Below, one piece after another: positions 60,938-64,000 of a stretch of 64,000 nucleotides of DNA. Below the pieces are notes generated by a model. It did no database searches. It worked only from the letters and a program-made list of their open reading frames with translations, and was not told the DNA's origin. Every line of letters starts with the position of its first letter. The first letter of the stretch is position 1. Position numbers and translations under genes: made by a program. Source of the stretch: Acidobacteria bacterium UBA2161. Its GTDB lineage: Bacteria; Acidobacteriota; Vicinamibacteria; Vicinamibacterales; UBA823. The DNA is taken from the NCBI GenBank assembly GCA_002328835.1, contig DCWN01000033.1, positions 130,922-194,921 of the forward strand, written 5' to 3'.

Positions 60938-61116
60938 GAACCACGATGCGTAGGAGTTCCTTTTCTCTAGGTCCTGAACGCACCAACAAAGCCGGTGGTT
61001 CAGGAGGGGTCACAGGCGTGGTCGCAATGGGATCGAGACGGCTGGAAATGCGGGACGAAAACGCTAGATTCGACGGCACAAAGCAGGCGCGATACCAGGC
61101 TACGCCACGCCCCGCG

Positions 61117-61715
61117 TTACTGCCCTGATTGTAGCAAGTTGGGAGTCTCCAGCCACTCGCGAAGCTGACGCACGGCTCGGCCGCGGTGGCTGACGGCCGC
61201 CTTTTCCTCACGCGAGACCTCGGCGAGTGTCTTGCCGTAGGGCGGATAGAAGAAGATCGGGTCGTAGCCGAAACCTGCCTCGCCCGCTGGCGCTTCGGCG
61301 ATCCGCCCCTCGACCGTGCCCTGGGTTTCGAACAGCACCTCCGTGCCGCGGGCCACGGCGAGGGCGCAGACGAATCGGGCGGGGCAGCCGAGTTGCCCGG
61401 CCTCGCCGAGCCGCGCGTAGATCGCCTGGAACTTCTCGGGATAGGTCTCGCCGTTGAATCGGGCCGAGTGCACCCCCGGCTCGCCCTGCAAGCCGTCGAT
61501 CTCCAGTCCAGAGTCGTCGGCCACCGTCGTGCGGCCGGTCGTGCCGGCGTAGCACAGCGCCTTCTCTCGCGCGTTGTCGCCGAACGTGGCGCCGGTCTCC
61601 TCCGGCGCGGCCAGGTCGGGCCACTCGTCGAGTGCCTGCAGCTCGACGTCGATGCCGGTCAGGATCGCGCGGATTTCCGAGAGCTTGTGAAGGTTCGTCG
61701 TGGCGACGAGCAACC

Positions 61716-61719
<4 letters not shown>
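61117..61719 (-). CDS. rdgB: RdgB/HAM1 non-canonical purine NTP pyrophosphatase
   Basis: A 200-residue protein. Motifs: LLVATTNLHKLSEIRAIL (substrate loop), ETGATFGDNAREKALCYA, TVADDSGLEIDGLQGEPGVHSARF (catalytic Asp), GFGYDPIFFYPPYGKTLAEVSREEKAAVSHRGRA. It hydrolyses ITP, dITP and XTP to monophosphates, keeping deaminated purines out of DNA. Its start overlaps the stop of rph (ATGA at 61719-61716). Last gene of the amidase-GerMN-rph-rdgB operon, an order known in many bacteria. Confidence 0.95.
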
Positions 61720-62462
<743 letters not shown>

Positions 62463-62481
62463 AAGCGTGTCGGACGTGAGG

Positions 62482-63090
62482 TCACGGTGCCGTTGGGGTA
62501 CCGACGTCGTCTGGAGCCGGCTCGGTCCACTCCGGACGTAGCGTGAGCGGGCGGCGGAGGTCGACGTGGCCCGCGAGCGTGTCGGCTTCGCGCCCTTCGA
62601 TGAGAATCTGCACCGCCCGCACCGTCGGGACGTTGACGGTGACGGCGTTGACGATCGTGTAGACCGTCAGCAGTTCGTCCAGCGAGCCGCCGGTGTGGCC
62701 CGACGTAATCTCCCGACTGACGTCGACGAACGCGTCGCCCTGGTCGGTGACGTAGATCGCCCGGAGCAGCGTGCCCTCGGGCATTGCCGAGAGGAGCGGG
62801 GGTTCGACCGACTGGAACTGGGCCTCGAGCACGTGGCGGGCCTGCGTGATGGGCGCGTCGCCGTCGACGACCTCGCGTTCGACACCGATCAGGCGCTCGC
62901 CATCCTCGGCGACGTAGAACAACGTCGCCGAGGTGAGCGGCGCTGGTTCAGCCGGCGCGTCGCTCGGCAACGCCACCACCGCGTCATCGACCTCGTCGTA
63001 CACGTCGGGCAAGGTGACGAAGAGGAGCCAGGCGCCGATTGTCCCGGCCACGGCGACGCCGCCCATGACGATCCATCCGCGGCCCGTCAC
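62482..63090 (-). CDS. GerMN-domain protein
   Basis: A 202-residue membrane-anchored protein starting with GTG at 63090 (overlaps the amidase stop as GTGA). One N-terminal helix (WIVMGGVAVAGTIGAWLLFV) is followed by a GerMN domain: TLFYVAEDGERLIGVEREVVDGDAPITQARHVLEAQF, LRAIYVTDQGDAFVDVSREITSGHTGGSLDELLTVYTIVNAVTVNVPTVRAVQILIEGREADTLAGHVDL. Family members bind the cell wall and help amidases in sporulation or growth; the coupling to an amidase gene fits. Organism sporulation is not implied. Confidence 0.9.
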   Translation of the reverse strand: MTGRGWIVMGGVAVAGTIGAWLLFVTLPDVYDEVDDAVVALPSDAPAEPAPLTSATLFYVAEDGERLIGVEREVVDGDAPITQARHVLEAQFQSVEPPLLSAMPEGTLLRAIYVTDQGDAFVDVSREITSGHTGGSLDELLTVYTIVNAVTVNVPTVRAVQILIEGREADTLAGHVDLRRPLTLRPEWTEPAPDDVGTPTAP

Positions 63091-64000
63091 CGCTGCCCCC
63101 GTGGCCTCTCCTCGGCTTCCGGTGCGCTGTCGGGCCGCTGCTCGACGAGCGTTCGATAGCGCGCGATGCTCTGATACAGCGCCTGGCTCAAGGCCTCCTG
63201 ATACGAAGGCGCCCCCAGCCGTCGCTCTTCCTCAGGGTTCGACAGGAACCCCAACTCCACCAGAACGGCCGGCATGTTGGCGCCGACCAGCACCCGGAAC
63301 GGCGCGCGCTGGGCCTCGCCCGGCCTGACGTCCACGCGGCGGCGCAACTCGGCGTCGACGATCGCCGCCAGTACGCCCGACCGATCGACGTGGCTGACCT
63401 GGGCCATCTCCCACGATACGACATCGATGCTCCGCGCTCCGCCGCCCAGCACCGGCACGGTCTGAGGGTTCGCCCCGGAGAGCCGGGCTCCGCTGCGCTC
63501 GACGTCGAATTCGTCCAGGCTGAGATAGGACACCTCGGCGCCCGACGGAACGGGACTGAGCGACGCGTTGGCGTGCAGGCTGATGAACAGGTCGGCCTTG
63601 TTGTTGTTGGCGATGGCGGCCCGCTCGTCGAGCCGGATCGTCCGGTCCTCGTCGCGGGTCATGACGACCCGGAGACCGAGGCGGCTCTCGATGGCGCGCC
63701 GCAGCCGCTGCGCCACCTCCAGCGTGACGTCTTTCTCGAGGACGCCGGTGGTTCCGGCGACGCCGGTGTCATCGCCGCCGTGACCGGCGTCGATGACCAC
63801 CGTCCGCACCGTGATCGGCGCGGTCAGTTCGGGCAGCGGCAGTGCGGCCTCATCGCGCGGAGCCGCCTCCAGGTTTGACACCGACGGCGGCGGGCGCTCC
63901 GCAGTATTGGCCCGCTCGTTCACGCGGGCGACGGCCGCCGGCGCCGCGTCCGAAAAGAGATCGACCAGCAGTCGGGCAGTGCCGCCGACACCGGCCAGCA
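63087..64000 (-). CDS. N-acetylmuramoyl-L-alanine amidase (Ami_3), 5' end outside the window
   Basis: A partial protein of at least 304 residues; the frame stays open to the right edge and reads ARLLVDLFSDAAPAAVARVNER, so the true start lies beyond 64000 (a GTG at 63923 is internal). The Ami_3 domain follows: VVIDAGHGGDDTGVAGTTGVLEKDVTLEVAQRL (His and Glu ligands), LFISLHANASLSP (His), and VLVELGFLSNPEEERRL (catalytic Glu). It cleaves the amide link of peptidoglycan stems in the periplasm for cell separation. It is first known in the operon with GerMN, rph and rdgB. Confidence 0.93.
   Translation of the reverse strand, partial: LAGVGGTARLLVDLFSDAAPAAVARVNERANTAERPPPSVSNLEAAPRDEAALPLPELTAPITVRTVVIDAGHGGDDTGVAGTTGVLEKDVTLEVAQRLRRAIESRLGLRVVMTRDEDRTIRLDERAAIANNNKADLFISLHANASLSPVPSGAEVSYLSLDEFDVERSGARLSGANPQTVPVLGGGARSIDVVSWEMAQVSHVDRSGVLAAIVDAELRRRVDVRPGEAQRAPFRVLVGANMPAVLVELGFLSNPEEERRLGAPSYQEALSQALYQSIARYRTLVEQRPDSAPEAEERPRGQR

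Overview
The window is about 64 kb of G+C-rich bacterial DNA. The gene content points to Acidobacteriota, most likely a Vicinamibacteria-type organism. The evidence is a large FtsX/MacB-type permease of the acidobacterial orphan kind, several Ser/Thr kinases fused to PD40 beta-propellers or TPRs, a VPS10/sortilin-like propeller protein, and a high proportion of secreted or Tat-exported hydrolases, quinoproteins and NHL propellers. No rRNA, tRNA, CRISPR array or intact insertion sequence was seen. Taxonomy is inferred from gene families only.

Layout: 0.2-3.2 kb holds a sulfite-oxidase-like molybdoenzyme followed by two genes of an unrecognised secreted family, one with a duplicated domain; a third member lies at 10.3 kb. 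3.3-9.0 kb holds a Tat-exported PLP enzyme divergent from an exported Rid protein, then a beta-lactamase-like hydrolase, a CBM9-like protein and an M28 peptidase. 9.1-12.0 kb holds a PQQ sugar dehydrogenase and an NHL protein. 12.1-16.5 kb holds an HNH endonuclease with internal palindromes and a kinase broken by an amber codon. 16.7-23.7 kb holds an S51 peptidase, a PQQ dehydrogenase, the big permease and a Tat-FAD oxidoreductase. 23.7-24.8 kb is the highlight: a TlpA-like thioredoxin whose first catalytic Cys is an in-frame UGA, with an SECIS-like hairpin 17 nt downstream (a candidate selenoprotein), coupled to a DsbD-alpha-like partner. 24.8-37.9 kb holds PAS and cold-shock proteins, an M1 peptidase, a large fusion protein ending in a solute-binding domain, a ThuA-like protein, an EgtB/SenA-like enzyme, a diheme peroxidase, a frameshifted kinase and a bactofilin.

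37.9-39.9 kb is a scar of gene remnants (kinase tail, permease tail, 5'-truncated kinase-fold gene) around a phage-type DUF1353 gene. 40-43 kb is the VPS10-like protein. 43.1-54.1 kb is a mosaic catabolic island: two Tat-less reductive-dehalogenase-like proteins face a six-gene operon (flavoprotein, ferredoxin, FAD oxidoreductase, extradiol-type dioxygenase, secreted hydantoinase-like protein and a kinase with Asn in place of the catalytic Asp). Sampled lines of the dehalogenase and dioxygenase genes have about 50% G+C, against about 72% in neighbouring genes. 54.2-60.1 kb holds YbaK, transglutaminase, NHL, Tat-URO-D and M19-like genes. 60.2-60.9 kb is a truncated nuclease-like gene. 61.1-64 kb is the coupled operon amidase-GerMN-rph-rdgB, which runs off the right edge.

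Reading frames, start sites, motifs and hairpins were read directly from the sequence. Family names come from recognised motifs without database searches. Substrates and pathways are mostly inference.
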